From Pseudofrankia inefficax (GTDB taxonomy: Bacteria > Actinomycetota > Actinomycetes > Frankiales > Frankiaceae): DNA of 64,000 nucleotides. Position 1 is the first letter of the stretch. Every line of letters begins with the position of its first letter. The stretch covers positions 8,632,601 to 8,696,600 of the forward strand of contig NC_014666.1 of assembly GCF_000166135.1 (NCBI RefSeq). Reading direction: 5' to 3'. Both the position numbers and the translations under genes were made by a program. This document shows, in pieces, positions 1-7,486 of the stretch. Below the pieces are notes generated by a model that was given only the letters and a program-made list of their open reading frames with translations, searched no databases and was not told where the DNA came from.

Positions 1-143
1 CGACGTCCACGCGAGAACCCTATGGTCAACCGCCGCCTCCGTCCGCCAGACCGAAGACCCGACCCGACCCGACGCGACGACGGTGAACGGGCTCGCGACC
101 TCCGGGTCGGCCCAGCCGGGACAGCCACCGGGTTCGGGCGCGG

Positions 144-962
144 TCAGGCGAGCTGAGTTCCGCCGTCTACGGAGAGAATCTGGCCGGTGATGAACGCGGC
201 GGCGTCGCAGGCGAGGTAGACGGCGGCGGCGCCGATCTCGGCGGGATAGGCGGTCTGGCGCTGGAGCAGGGTGCGACGGCCGATCGAGTGGAGCTGTTCG
301 GCCCGGGTGGCGGCGAGCCGCGCGAAGACCCCGTTGGGGTGCCACCGACTTCCTGAGCTGGCGGCCTGTTCGGCGTCCTGCGGGAGGGTGCCGTAGGGCG
401 CGATGGCGTTCACGGTGATGCCGTGCTGACCGACCTCCTTGGCCAGGACCTTGGTGAACGCGTGCACCGCGCCCTTCATCGCCGAGTACACCGCGAGCAA
501 CGGGTCGCCGACGATTCCCGAGGTCGACCCGATGTTGATGATCCGCCCGCTCCCGCGCCCGATCATCCCGGGGAGCACCGCGTGGGTGCAGTTCAACGTG
601 CTCAGGAAGTTCAGCGCGATGTCTCGTTCCCAGGTCGCGGGATCCGAGTCGACGAACGCGTCCATGTCGACATTGCCACCGACGTTGTTGACCAGCACGT
701 CGATCCCGCCGAACCGTTCACCGACTGCGGCGACGACGGCCGCCACCTGGGCGCGGTCGGTGACGTCGGCGGCCTGCCACAGCACGTCCTTGGCGCCCTG
801 TTCCAGCAACTGCTCGCAGACCCGCCGGCCCTGCGCCTCGTCGCGGCCGACGATGACGACGCCGGCAGCCTCCTCGGCGAACGCGAGCGCGATCGCCCGG
901 CCGATATTGGCATTGCCGCCGGTGACCACCACCGTGCGGCCGGCTAACCCGGTCTTCACCAT
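144..962 (-). CDS. SDR family NAD(P)-dependent oxidoreductase
   Basis: Classical short-chain dehydrogenase, 272 residues. The N-terminal Rossmann glycine motif is visible as VVVTGGNANIGRA, followed by the NNVGG segment, a catalytic Ser in the GSTSGIVG strand and the YSAMK active-site Tyr/Lys pair. The C-terminus ends in the usual LSVDGGTQ. It reduces or oxidises a hydroxyl/keto group of a small substrate; the exact substrate is unknown. It is the last gene of a leftward operon after a zinc alcohol dehydrogenase and a TIM-barrel isomerase, so a role in sugar or polyol catabolism is inferred. An AAGGAG Shine-Dalgarno sequence lies a few bases before the ATG. Family certain, substrate not. Confidence 0.93.
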   Translation of the reverse strand: MVKTGLAGRTVVVTGGNANIGRAIALAFAEEAAGVVIVGRDEAQGRRVCEQLLEQGAKDVLWQAADVTDRAQVAAVVAAVGERFGGIDVLVNNVGGNVDMDAFVDSDPATWERDIALNFLSTLNCTHAVLPGMIGRGSGRIINIGSTSGIVGDPLLAVYSAMKGAVHAFTKVLAKEVGQHGITVNAIAPYGTLPQDAEQAASSGSRWHPNGVFARLAATRAEQLHSIGRRTLLQRQTAYPAEIGAAAVYLACDAAAFITGQILSVDGGTQLA

Positions 963-972
963 GCTCTCCTTC

Positions 973-2025
973 TCAGCCGGTCGGGAGGTCTACGAGGATC
1001 TTCAGGCGACGGCCGGCCCGCAGGTCGTCGAAGACCTCGCGCAGCTCGTCGAGACCGACCTGCTCGACCCAGCCCTTTGTCGGAAAGGCACCGCCGGCCA
1101 TGAGGTCGATCACCCGGGCGAAGACACCGGGGGCATATCCCAGTGAACCGGTGAGCTCGATCTCCGAACGGGTCAGCACCCACGGGGTGAAGGAGACCGC
1201 CTGTCCGGAAAAGGCGATGCCGACATACCGCCCGCGGGCCCGGAGAACGGCAGGAGCCGCCGCGAAGGTGGCCGCGGCGCCGGCACAGTCCACCGCGACG
1301 TCGACGCCCCGACCCGCCGTGCGGCGGCGCACCTCGTCCGCCACGTCCGTGGCTTCCGGATCGAGGACGTCCGCGACACCGAGCGCGGCGACCGCCGCTC
1401 GCCGAGCGGGCGCGGGCTCGACCAGAAGAATGTCCTCGACCCCGACGGCCCGCAGGCCGAACATGACGCCGATCCCGATCGGCCCGGCGCCGAACACCAC
1501 CGCGGACTGGCCCGGTTCGACGCCGGAACGAAGAACCCCGTTGAACGCCACCGACATGGGCTCCACGAGGGCGCCTTCGGCCAGCGACATCGACGCCGGA
1601 AGTCGATGCACCATCGTCGCCGGCACCACCGTGAATCCGGCCAGCCCACCGCCGTGCGAGCAGATCCCGTGCGTCATCACTTGCCGGCACAGCTGCGGCA
1701 GCCCGGCGTGGCAGCGGTCGCAATCACCACAGGAGTAAAGGGGCTCGACGCAGACCTGGTCTCCGACCGCGACGTCGGCGACGCCCGCGCCGACCGCGGC
1801 CACGACGCCGGCGAACTCGTGACCCATGACCTGAGGAAGGACGCCGCCGGTCAGCGGGTGTGGCACGGTCGTGCAGGCCCGCGGACCCGCGAAGAACTCG
1901 GCCAGGTCGGTACCGCACAGGCCGTTGTGCGCCACGGCCAGCTTCACCTCGCCCGCTCCCGGTTCCGGTTCGGGTATGTCCTCGATCCGGATGTCCTGCG
2001 GGCCGTGCAACCTTGCCGCGATCAT
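973..2025 (-). CDS. Zinc-dependent alcohol/polyol dehydrogenase
   Basis: Medium-chain dehydrogenase of the zinc-binding MDR family, about 350 residues. The catalytic zinc ligands are in GLCGTD and MGHEFAG, the structural-zinc cysteine cluster is CGDCDRCHAGLPQLC, and the NAD-binding Rossmann motif is GAGPIGIGVMFGLRAVG. The overall pattern resembles butanediol, sorbitol or threonine dehydrogenases, so it probably oxidises a secondary alcohol of a polyol or sugar acid with NAD. The ATG at 2025 is preferred because a GAGGCGG sequence is well spaced from it; an in-frame GTG at 2031 is the alternative. Only 10 bases separate it from the SDR and 32 from the upstream isomerase, so the three are likely cotranscribed. 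Confidence 0.92.
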   Translation of the reverse strand: MIAARLHGPQDIRIEDIPEPEPGAGEVKLAVAHNGLCGTDLAEFFAGPRACTTVPHPLTGGVLPQVMGHEFAGVVAAVGAGVADVAVGDQVCVEPLYSCGDCDRCHAGLPQLCRQVMTHGICSHGGGLAGFTVVPATMVHRLPASMSLAEGALVEPMSVAFNGVLRSGVEPGQSAVVFGAGPIGIGVMFGLRAVGVEDILLVEPAPARRAAVAALGVADVLDPEATDVADEVRRRTAGRGVDVAVDCAGAAATFAAAPAVLRARGRYVGIAFSGQAVSFTPWVLTRSEIELTGSLGYAPGVFARVIDLMAGGAFPTKGWVEQVGLDELREVFDDLRAGRRLKILVDLPTG

Positions 2026-2057
2026 GTCCACCGCCTCACGGATGGTTCGTCGGGTGC

Positions 2058-2897
2058 CTACGAACGGGCATTACGGACCAGTTCCCGGACCCGGTCCCGG
2101 GCGAGCAGGGCCGCTTCTGCCGGCGGCATCGCCGCGGTGACCGGCGAAATGACCTCCGGCCCTATCGACCGAAGGGCGCCCAGCCGGTCGAGCGTGCCCA
2201 GCAGCCGGCCGAGGTCGAAACAGCCGTCGCCCGGCAGCAGCCGCTGGAACGTGTCCTGGGCGAGGCTGCCCTGGATGTCTGCGGCCCCGTCGGCGACCTG
2301 CACCGTGAATATCCGGTCGCCGGGAAGCGCCTCCAGCGCGCCGAAGTCGGGGTTTCCCCGAAAGAAGTGCCAGGTGTCGAGAACCAGGCCACCATTGGCC
2401 CGGTCGGCCGCCTGAACGATGGCCGCGGCGCTCGGCAGGTCGCCGATGGCCATCATCGGCATGAACTCCAGCTGCACCCGGACGCCGAACTCGGCCGCCC
2501 GGTCGCACAGAGTCCCGAAAGACGCCGCGACCTCCTCGACGGGCAGGTCACAGGTCGGCTGGGAGAAGACCGTCAGCGACACCGGCCGCAGGGCCTCGCA
2601 CAGTTCCAGCACCTCGCCCGCCGTGAACGCGACGGAGCGCGCCACGGTGAAAGGCTCGCCGTCGTACCAGTTCGCCAGTCCGTCCAGCACGATCTCGAGC
2701 CCCGCGTCGCGCAGCCGGCGGCCCAGCTCGACCGGCGAGATGCCCGCCTCCTGGGCCAGGACCACGTCGAGCGGGCTCAGCGACAGCTGACCGAAGCCAC
2801 CGGCCGTCGCAGCGTCGATTCGGCCCTCAAGCGGGCTCTGCAGGCCGACGGTCCCGGACCACAGGACCCAGTCGATGTCACCCAGCGCCTCGGCCAT
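2058..2897 (-). CDS. Sugar phosphate isomerase/epimerase family protein (AP endonuclease 2-type TIM barrel)
   Basis: A 279-residue protein with the look of the xylose-isomerase-like TIM-barrel family (IolE/IolI/hydroxypyruvate isomerase relatives): GLQSPLEGR near the start, LELCEALRPVSLTVFSQP, a VQLEFMP strand with a metal-binding Glu, and VLDTWHFFRGN, which supplies the Asp and His metal ligands. It probably isomerises or epimerises a sugar or inositol derivative. The open frame extends upstream, but the ATG at 2897 has a GGGAGG ribosome-binding site and begins the family-like sequence. First gene of the operon with the zinc dehydrogenase and the SDR. A palindrome at 3023-3038 is a likely operator. 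Confidence 0.85.
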   Translation of the reverse strand: MAEALGDIDWVLWSGTVGLQSPLEGRIDAATAGGFGQLSLSPLDVVLAQEAGISPVELGRRLRDAGLEIVLDGLANWYDGEPFTVARSVAFTAGEVLELCEALRPVSLTVFSQPTCDLPVEEVAASFGTLCDRAAEFGVRVQLEFMPMMAIGDLPSAAAIVQAADRANGGLVLDTWHFFRGNPDFGALEALPGDRIFTVQVADGAADIQGSLAQDTFQRLLPGDGCFDLGRLLGTLDRLGALRSIGPEVISPVTAAMPPAEAALLARDRVRELVRNARS

Positions 2898-3022
2898 CAG
2901 CCTCCCCTTCCGGGTTCGACGGTGCTGCTGACGGCGCGAACCAGGAAGGCCCACCGAACGCTCTCCTAGTGCGACCGCCGGTCGCGTCTTCTGCCGGAAC
3001 CCTACGCCGAATACCGTTCTCA

Positions 3023-3038
3023 GTGTCACTCTTGACAC
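3023..3038. promoter_or_regulatory. Palindromic operator candidate for the catabolic operon
   Basis: GTGTCA and TGACAC form perfect 6-bp inverted arms separated by CTCT. The site lies about 125 bases upstream of the isomerase start and about 100 bases before the divergent methylase gene. This size and symmetry fit a dimeric GntR/LacI-like repressor site, but no such regulator gene is in the window, so assignment to a family is inference. Confidence 0.4.
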
Positions 3039-3140
3039 CGAGGATCAGGCTATGGTCGAAGGCAGCAAGCGGCGGCGCGGCAGGGCCGGCGACGACCGGA
3101 GGCGCCGGGACCGGGGGGCTGGGCCGGTAGGCTGCCGCGT

Positions 3141-4043
3141 GTGCGGCCGGCGGGAGTACAGGTTGCGGGTCGCGCGCCCGGCGAGCGGTCATTCCTGAAG
3201 TGGGCCGGCGGGAAGACCCGCTATGCCGGCACCCTGGTGACGCTGGCGCCGGAGTTCTCCGGGACGTACCGGGAACCCTTTCTTGGCAGCGGGGCGGTGT
3301 TCTTCGAGCTCCGGCCGGCCAGGGCGGTACTCAGCGACGCGAACGGCGAGCTCGTCGTCTGCTTTCAACAGGTTCGCCAGCAGCCGCGCGAGTTGATGGC
3401 GCTGCTCGACACGATGCCGAACACCGCCGAGCACTTCGAGCGGACGCGGCGGCGCGACCCGGCCGAGCTGTCGGAGCTGGAGCGGGCCGCCCGGGTGATC
3501 TACCTGAACAAGACCAGCTTCCGCGGGCTCTGGCGGGTCAACCGGAAGGGTGAGTTCAACACCCCGTATGGCGCCTACGACCGCCCGTACTACAACCGCG
3601 AGACGCTGTCCCGTGCCGCCGAGGCGCTGAGCGGCGCCGCCGTCGTGGAGACGGATTTCGAGACGGCCGTCGACGCCGCCGAGGCGGGTGACTGGGTTTT
3701 CCTGGACCCGCCGTACGTCCCGCTCGGCGGCTGGTCGGACTTCAAGCGGTACACGGCCGGCCAGTTCGGCGCGCAGGACCATGTCCGGCTGTGCGCGGCG
3801 ATGCGGCGCGCCGACCGGCGTGGCGTGCATCTGATGCTGACGAACAGCGACACCGCTTTCGTACGCGAGCTGTTCGGCCCGCACTTCCATGAGCGACGGC
3901 TCCCGACGCGCCGCGACATCAACCTGGTCGGGCGCAATCGCGGCAGCTGGGACCTGGTGTTCACGAACTACGAGCCGGCCGCCGCGGCGCCCCGCCCGCC
4001 GGACCCACGGCCGGGCTCGGGAATGGCGAGGATCGGGCCGTGA
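3141..4043 (+). CDS. Dam-type DNA adenine N6-methyltransferase
   Basis: A 300-residue D12-class methyltransferase. The N-terminal FLKWAGGK motif and EPFLGSGAVFFEL form the AdoMet site, and VFLDPPY is the catalytic DPPY motif. Between them LNKTSFRGLWRVN and FNTPYGAY match the target-recognition segment of Dam/MboI-M/DpnM enzymes. It should methylate adenine in a short palindrome such as GATC, although the site cannot be read from sequence. The start is a GTG with a short leader before the conserved core. No restriction endonuclease gene is nearby, so it looks like an orphan methylase. The stop overlaps the next gene's GTG (GTGA), suggesting translational coupling with the acetyltransferase. 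Confidence 0.92.
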   Translation: MRPAGVQVAGRAPGERSFLKWAGGKTRYAGTLVTLAPEFSGTYREPFLGSGAVFFELRPARAVLSDANGELVVCFQQVRQQPRELMALLDTMPNTAEHFERTRRRDPAELSELERAARVIYLNKTSFRGLWRVNRKGEFNTPYGAYDRPYYNRETLSRAAEALSGAAVVETDFETAVDAAEAGDWVFLDPPYVPLGGWSDFKRYTAGQFGAQDHVRLCAAMRRADRRGVHLMLTNSDTAFVRELFGPHFHERRLPTRRDINLVGRNRGSWDLVFTNYEPAAAAPRPPDPRPGSGMARIGP

Positions 4044-4495
4044 ATACCGACCAGCCGGCGGACGTCCGCCTCGAACGGGTGAGCGTCGAGGCCACGCTGG
4101 AGCTGCGGCAGCGGGTGCTGCGCCCGCATCTGACGCCCGGCGAGCTGGTCTTCCCGCATGACCGGGAGCCCGACACAGCGCACGTGGTCGCGCTGCTTGC
4201 CGACGGGACGGTCGTCGGGACCGCGTCGGTGCTGCACGAGGGGTCGCCCTGGGGTGCTCCCGGCTGGCGGCTGCGCGGCATGGCGACGGACGAGCGGGTC
4301 CGTGACCAGGGAATCGGCTCCCGGCTGCTGTCCGCGACGATCGACCACGTCCGCGGCCAGGGCGGTGGACTGCTGTGGTGCAACGCCCGCGTCCGGGCGG
4401 TTCCGTTCTACCGGCGCGCCGGCCTCGAGACCCGCGGCGAGCCCTGGGAGGAGCCGTTGATCGGCTCGCACATCGTCATGTGGCGCCTTGTCTGA
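4040..4495 (+). CDS. GNAT family N-acetyltransferase
   Basis: A 151-residue GNAT enzyme. VGTASVLHEG is the beta-4 region, LRGMATDERVRDQGIGSRLL contains the acetyl-CoA pyrophosphate loop (R/Q-x-x-G-x-G/A), and LLWCNARVRAVPFYRRAGLETRG is the typical C-terminal strand-turn. It transfers an acetyl group to an unknown amine; the length is that of a single GNAT domain. It starts with GTG overlapping the methylase stop by four bases, and its 3' end overlaps the convergent ABC permease gene by 20 bases. The C-terminal pattern resembles the small ElaA/PhnO-like GNATs, but no substrate is claimed. Confidence 0.9.
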   Translation: MNTDQPADVRLERVSVEATLELRQRVLRPHLTPGELVFPHDREPDTAHVVALLADGTVVGTASVLHEGSPWGAPGWRLRGMATDERVRDQGIGSRLLSATIDHVRGQGGGLLWCNARVRAVPFYRRAGLETRGEPWEEPLIGSHIVMWRLV

Positions 4496-5855
4496 GAGCG
4501 CCCGTGGACTCGCCGCTTCCCAGCCGGACAGTGGCCCGGGCGGCGATCAGGGTCAGTGCGGCGATCCCGGCCGCGGCCACCGGCGGGACCCACAACTGGG
4601 CGTTCGGCACGAAGCCCTCGTGGCGCGCGTAGGCGAAGGGCCCGATCGTGGCGAGCGAAGCGACCGCGCCGGTCAGGATGCCGACCGCGGCGATGATGGC
4701 CGCTTCCGCGACGACACAGCGATGGATCTGGCGTCGAGTGGCGCCCAACAGCCAGAGACGGCGCAGCTCGTCACGGCGGTCGACCAGCAGCGCGGCCGTC
4801 GAGTTGATCACCATCAACGCCGCGAAAAGACTGATCATGCCGATCACGACGTTGTTGAGCAGGTTGATCGTGTCGGACGTCTGCTTGCTGCCTGCCGGCA
4901 GAGTGCGGCCGTCAATGCTGATCAGCATGAGTCCGCCGATCGCCGTCGCCGTCAGCACGATCACCGGCGCGAGCACGCTGGACAGCCGATGCGCACGCCG
5001 CGACGTGTTGTACGCCGCGAGGTAGCCACCCGCCGCCCCGCCGCGAGCTAGTAGCCAGGCGAACGGTAGCGACAGCCACCGCAGCAGCACCGGCGCGAGC
5101 AGCGCGAACCCGATCCCCACCAGGATGGCGCTGCTGCCACTCGTCGACATCGCGGCATACGGGTCGCTGGACCGCGCGGTCACGGTGATCGTCACGATGG
5201 AGGTGGCGACGCCGTAGCCGATGGCCAGAAACGCGCCGACCACGCGGTACCAGCGCATCCGGCTCGTCTCCGCGTCGCTGTCCCGCAACGTCGCCCCGGC
5301 CGGCGCCCGCGTCGCCCGGCGGGCCGCGACCATCGCCGCGACCGCGGCCGCGAGCAGCACGAGGGCCGCCGCGGCGCCCAGGGACACCGGCCCGGCCTGG
5401 AAGGTCACGGTGGCGGCGACGATCCGGCCGCGCAGCAGGGCGAGCAGTGCCCTCCCGGTGCCAGCCGCGAGCACGGCCCCGACCAACGCCCCGGCGAGCG
5501 CGACGGCGAGCGCCTCCCGGACGATCAGGCGGCGGGCCTGGCGGGGCGTGGCGCCGATGGTGCGCAGCAGCCCGATCTCCCCCGCCCGCCGCGTCGCGGT
5601 GAGCCCCACCGTCGAGGCGACCGAGAACAGGACGATCAGCGTCCCCCAGCCGCCGACGACCGCGCCCATGATCAGCAGGGTCTCCCGATCGTCGCCCCGG
5701 GCCGCGCCACCGCCGTGACCGGCGAGCGCGGTCTCCACCAACGTCGCGAACGAGCCGATGAGCGCTGTTCCCAGCAGCACCGCCAGGAAGGTCGCCGTCG
5801 ACGCCGTCAGCCGATGCCGCAGCGAACGCAGCGCGAGCCCGGTCAGACCGCTCAT
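4476..5855 (-). CDS. ABC transporter permease, MacB/FtsX type
   Basis: A 459-residue membrane protein with an N-terminal transmembrane helix (ASTATFLAVLLGTALIGSF), a short extracytoplasmic segment, and two FtsX-type permease domains. Each carries the family signature: RRAGEIGLLRTIGATPRQARRLIVREA in the first and RRDELRRLWLLGATRRQIHRCVVAEA in the second. The architecture is that of bacterial lipoprotein/peptide or antimicrobial exporters working with a MacB-like ATPase. The upstream ATPase gene overlaps it by four bases (ATGA), so the two form one exporter. No membrane-fusion protein is adjacent, as is usual for Gram-positive members. Substrate unknown. Confidence 0.92.
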   Translation of the reverse strand: MSGLTGLALRSLRHRLTASTATFLAVLLGTALIGSFATLVETALAGHGGGAARGDDRETLLIMGAVVGGWGTLIVLFSVASTVGLTATRRAGEIGLLRTIGATPRQARRLIVREALAVALAGALVGAVLAAGTGRALLALLRGRIVAATVTFQAGPVSLGAAAALVLLAAAVAAMVAARRATRAPAGATLRDSDAETSRMRWYRVVGAFLAIGYGVATSIVTITVTARSSDPYAAMSTSGSSAILVGIGFALLAPVLLRWLSLPFAWLLARGGAAGGYLAAYNTSRRAHRLSSVLAPVIVLTATAIGGLMLISIDGRTLPAGSKQTSDTINLLNNVVIGMISLFAALMVINSTAALLVDRRDELRRLWLLGATRRQIHRCVVAEAAIIAAVGILTGAVASLATIGPFAYARHEGFVPNAQLWVPPVAAAGIAALTLIAARATVRLGSGESTGALRQGAT

Positions 5856-6604
5856 GACCGCACCGCCAGGCCGTCAAGGTGGGTCTGCTGGGCGGACACG
5901 GACTCGACGGTTGGCGAGTCGATGCGGCCCGCGACCCGGCCATCGACAAGAAAGACCACGGAGTCGGCGTGGGCGGCGGCGATCGGGTCATGGGTGACCA
6001 TGACGAGGGTCTGGCCCAGGTCGTCGACGCAGGAGCGCAGCAGGGTGAGGACCTCGCGGGCCGTCGTCGAGTCGAGCGCGCCGGTCGGCTCGTCGGCCAG
6101 GACGATCGCCGGGTCGTTGACCAGGGCACGCGCGATCGCGACCCGCTGCCGCTGGCCGCCGGACAGCCGCGCCGGCAACTGGCCCGCCCGATCGGCGAGG
6201 CCGACCTGGTCGAGCAGGCCACGCACCAGGGCCCGGTCGGGGCGGCGCCCGGCCAGGCGGCGGGGCAGGCCGACGTTCTGCTCGGCCGTCAGGTACGGCA
6301 TGAGGTGGAAGTCCTGGAAGACGAACCCGATCCGGTCGCGGCGCAGCCGGGTCCGCCGGTCCTCGTCCCAGTCGGTGACGTCGGCGCCGGCGACCAGCAC
6401 CCGGCCGCCGGTCGGCCGTTCGACCCCGCCGACGCAGGCGAGGAAGGTGGACTTTCCCGAACCGGAAGGACCCATCAACGCGGTGAATGTCCCCCGCGGG
6501 ACCGTCAGGTCGACGCCCGCGAGCGCGGGCACCGCTTCGGCGCCTTGACCGAATATTCGGGTGAGGTCCCTGGTCTCCAAGGCCGCGATCGCCGGGGCGG
6601 GCAT
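5852..6604 (-). CDS. ABC transporter ATP-binding protein (LolD/MacB type)
   Basis: A 250-residue nucleotide-binding subunit. Walker A is GPSGSGKS, the Q-loop is FVFQDFHLMPYLT, the signature is LSGGQRQRVAIARAL, Walker B is IVLADEPTGALDS, and the H-loop is MVTHDP. The DEPTGALD version of Walker B is typical of the LolD/MacB/FtsE subfamily, which matches the partner permease. It powers export through the permease encoded immediately downstream with a four-base overlap. A methyltransferase gene lies 129 bases upstream on the same strand; that gap contains an inverted repeat, so this gene probably has its own promoter. Confidence 0.95.
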   Translation of the reverse strand: MPAPAIAALETRDLTRIFGQGAEAVPALAGVDLTVPRGTFTALMGPSGSGKSTFLACVGGVERPTGGRVLVAGADVTDWDEDRRTRLRRDRIGFVFQDFHLMPYLTAEQNVGLPRRLAGRRPDRALVRGLLDQVGLADRAGQLPARLSGGQRQRVAIARALVNDPAIVLADEPTGALDSTTAREVLTLLRSCVDDLGQTLVMVTHDPIAAAHADSVVFLVDGRVAGRIDSPTVESVSAQQTHLDGLAVRS

Positions 6605-6628
6605 GGTCGCTCCAGGTGGGTGTCGATG

Positions 6629-6659
6629 TTCCGTAACGGGACGCCACCCACGTTAGGAA
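6629..6659. promoter_or_regulatory. Imperfect inverted repeat upstream of the ABC exporter
   Basis: TTCCGTAACG (6629-6638) and CGTTAGGAA (6651-6659) are near-complementary arms with one extra base in the left arm. The repeat lies 25-55 bases upstream of the exporter ATPase ATG, where a repressor or activator site would be expected. MacB-like exporters are often induced by two-component or TetR systems, but no adjacent regulator identifies the binder. Confidence 0.3.
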
Positions 6660-6733
6660 TGCGAGGCCTGCTCTTCGATGGGCCTGGGCCGCCGACCTGG
6701 GTAGGGCTAAGCCCACCACCCGCGACCGGCGGC

Positions 6734-7348
6734 TCAGCCGGACTTGGCCGCGACCCCCTCGTAAAGAAAGGACGCCACGGCGGGCCGCCCCAGACCGCGA
6801 CGGTCCATGGTCTGCACCGTCAAACCGGCCTTCTCGATGAGAGCGTCGATCGGACGGTTGAGATGACAACCTCCGAAAAAACGCCGCCAGAGCGGGGTGA
6901 ACTGGTCCTGCCGGCGGGCGACGTTGGGCTCCGGCGACCGTCCATGTTCGAGGAAGTGCAACGTGCCGCCGGGCCGCAGCACCCGATGTACCTCGGTCAA
7001 CGCCCGGCCGGCGTCGGGGATCGTGCAGAGGCTGAACGTCACCAGCGCGTGGTCGACCGATTCGGCGGCGAGGGCCAGTTCCTCTCCGTTGTCCCCGACG
7101 AACTCCACCGGGAAGCGCGCCGCCGCGATGCGCCCGGCGGCGAGCCTGACGGCCACCTGCGCCGGCTCGACGGCCAGCAGGCGAGTGACGCCGGCCGGCA
7201 GATGCGGAAGATTGCGCCCAGAACCGAACCCGAGTTCCAGCACCTCGCCGGACAGGCCTTCGACAACGCGCGCCCGGATCGGCTCCATAGGCCGGCCAAG
7301 CGTGAGATTCGTGAGTCGCGGCAGCACCTGGTCGTCGTAAAAGCCCAT
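6734..7348 (-). CDS. Class I SAM-dependent methyltransferase
   Basis: A 204-residue methyltransferase related to the UbiE/phospholipid methyltransferase group. The AdoMet motif I is VLELGFGSGRNLPHLP, motif II is around LLAVEPAQ, and motif IV is VTFSLCTIPDAGRALTEVHRVLRPGGTLHFLEHG. The last is characteristic of small-molecule and lipid methyltransferases. The acceptor is unknown. The ATG at 7348 is chosen because AGGAG lies just before it and the family start MGFYDDQVLPR begins there; the open frame continues upstream. It is on the same strand as the ABC exporter, which could mean shared function, but the gap makes this uncertain. Confidence 0.88.
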   Translation of the reverse strand: MGFYDDQVLPRLTNLTLGRPMEPIRARVVEGLSGEVLELGFGSGRNLPHLPAGVTRLLAVEPAQVAVRLAAGRIAAARFPVEFVGDNGEELALAAESVDHALVTFSLCTIPDAGRALTEVHRVLRPGGTLHFLEHGRSPEPNVARRQDQFTPLWRRFFGGCHLNRPIDALIEKAGLTVQTMDRRGLGRPAVASFLYEGVAAKSG

Positions 7349-7486
7349 TGCCGCTCCTAGTGGTCGCAGACCGCCAGTTTCCAGGAACGGATGGCGACCG
7401 GCCACGAAAGCGGGCTGTGCTGGGCAACGCCCACCGGGCTCACGCCGACGAGACCGACGCCGGCCGCACCCGGCGCGGTCTCGCGG

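Noticed and set aside
1-143. Short CGACC repeats at the window edge
   Set aside because: Only a few degenerate copies in GC-rich sequence; not distinguishable from base composition.
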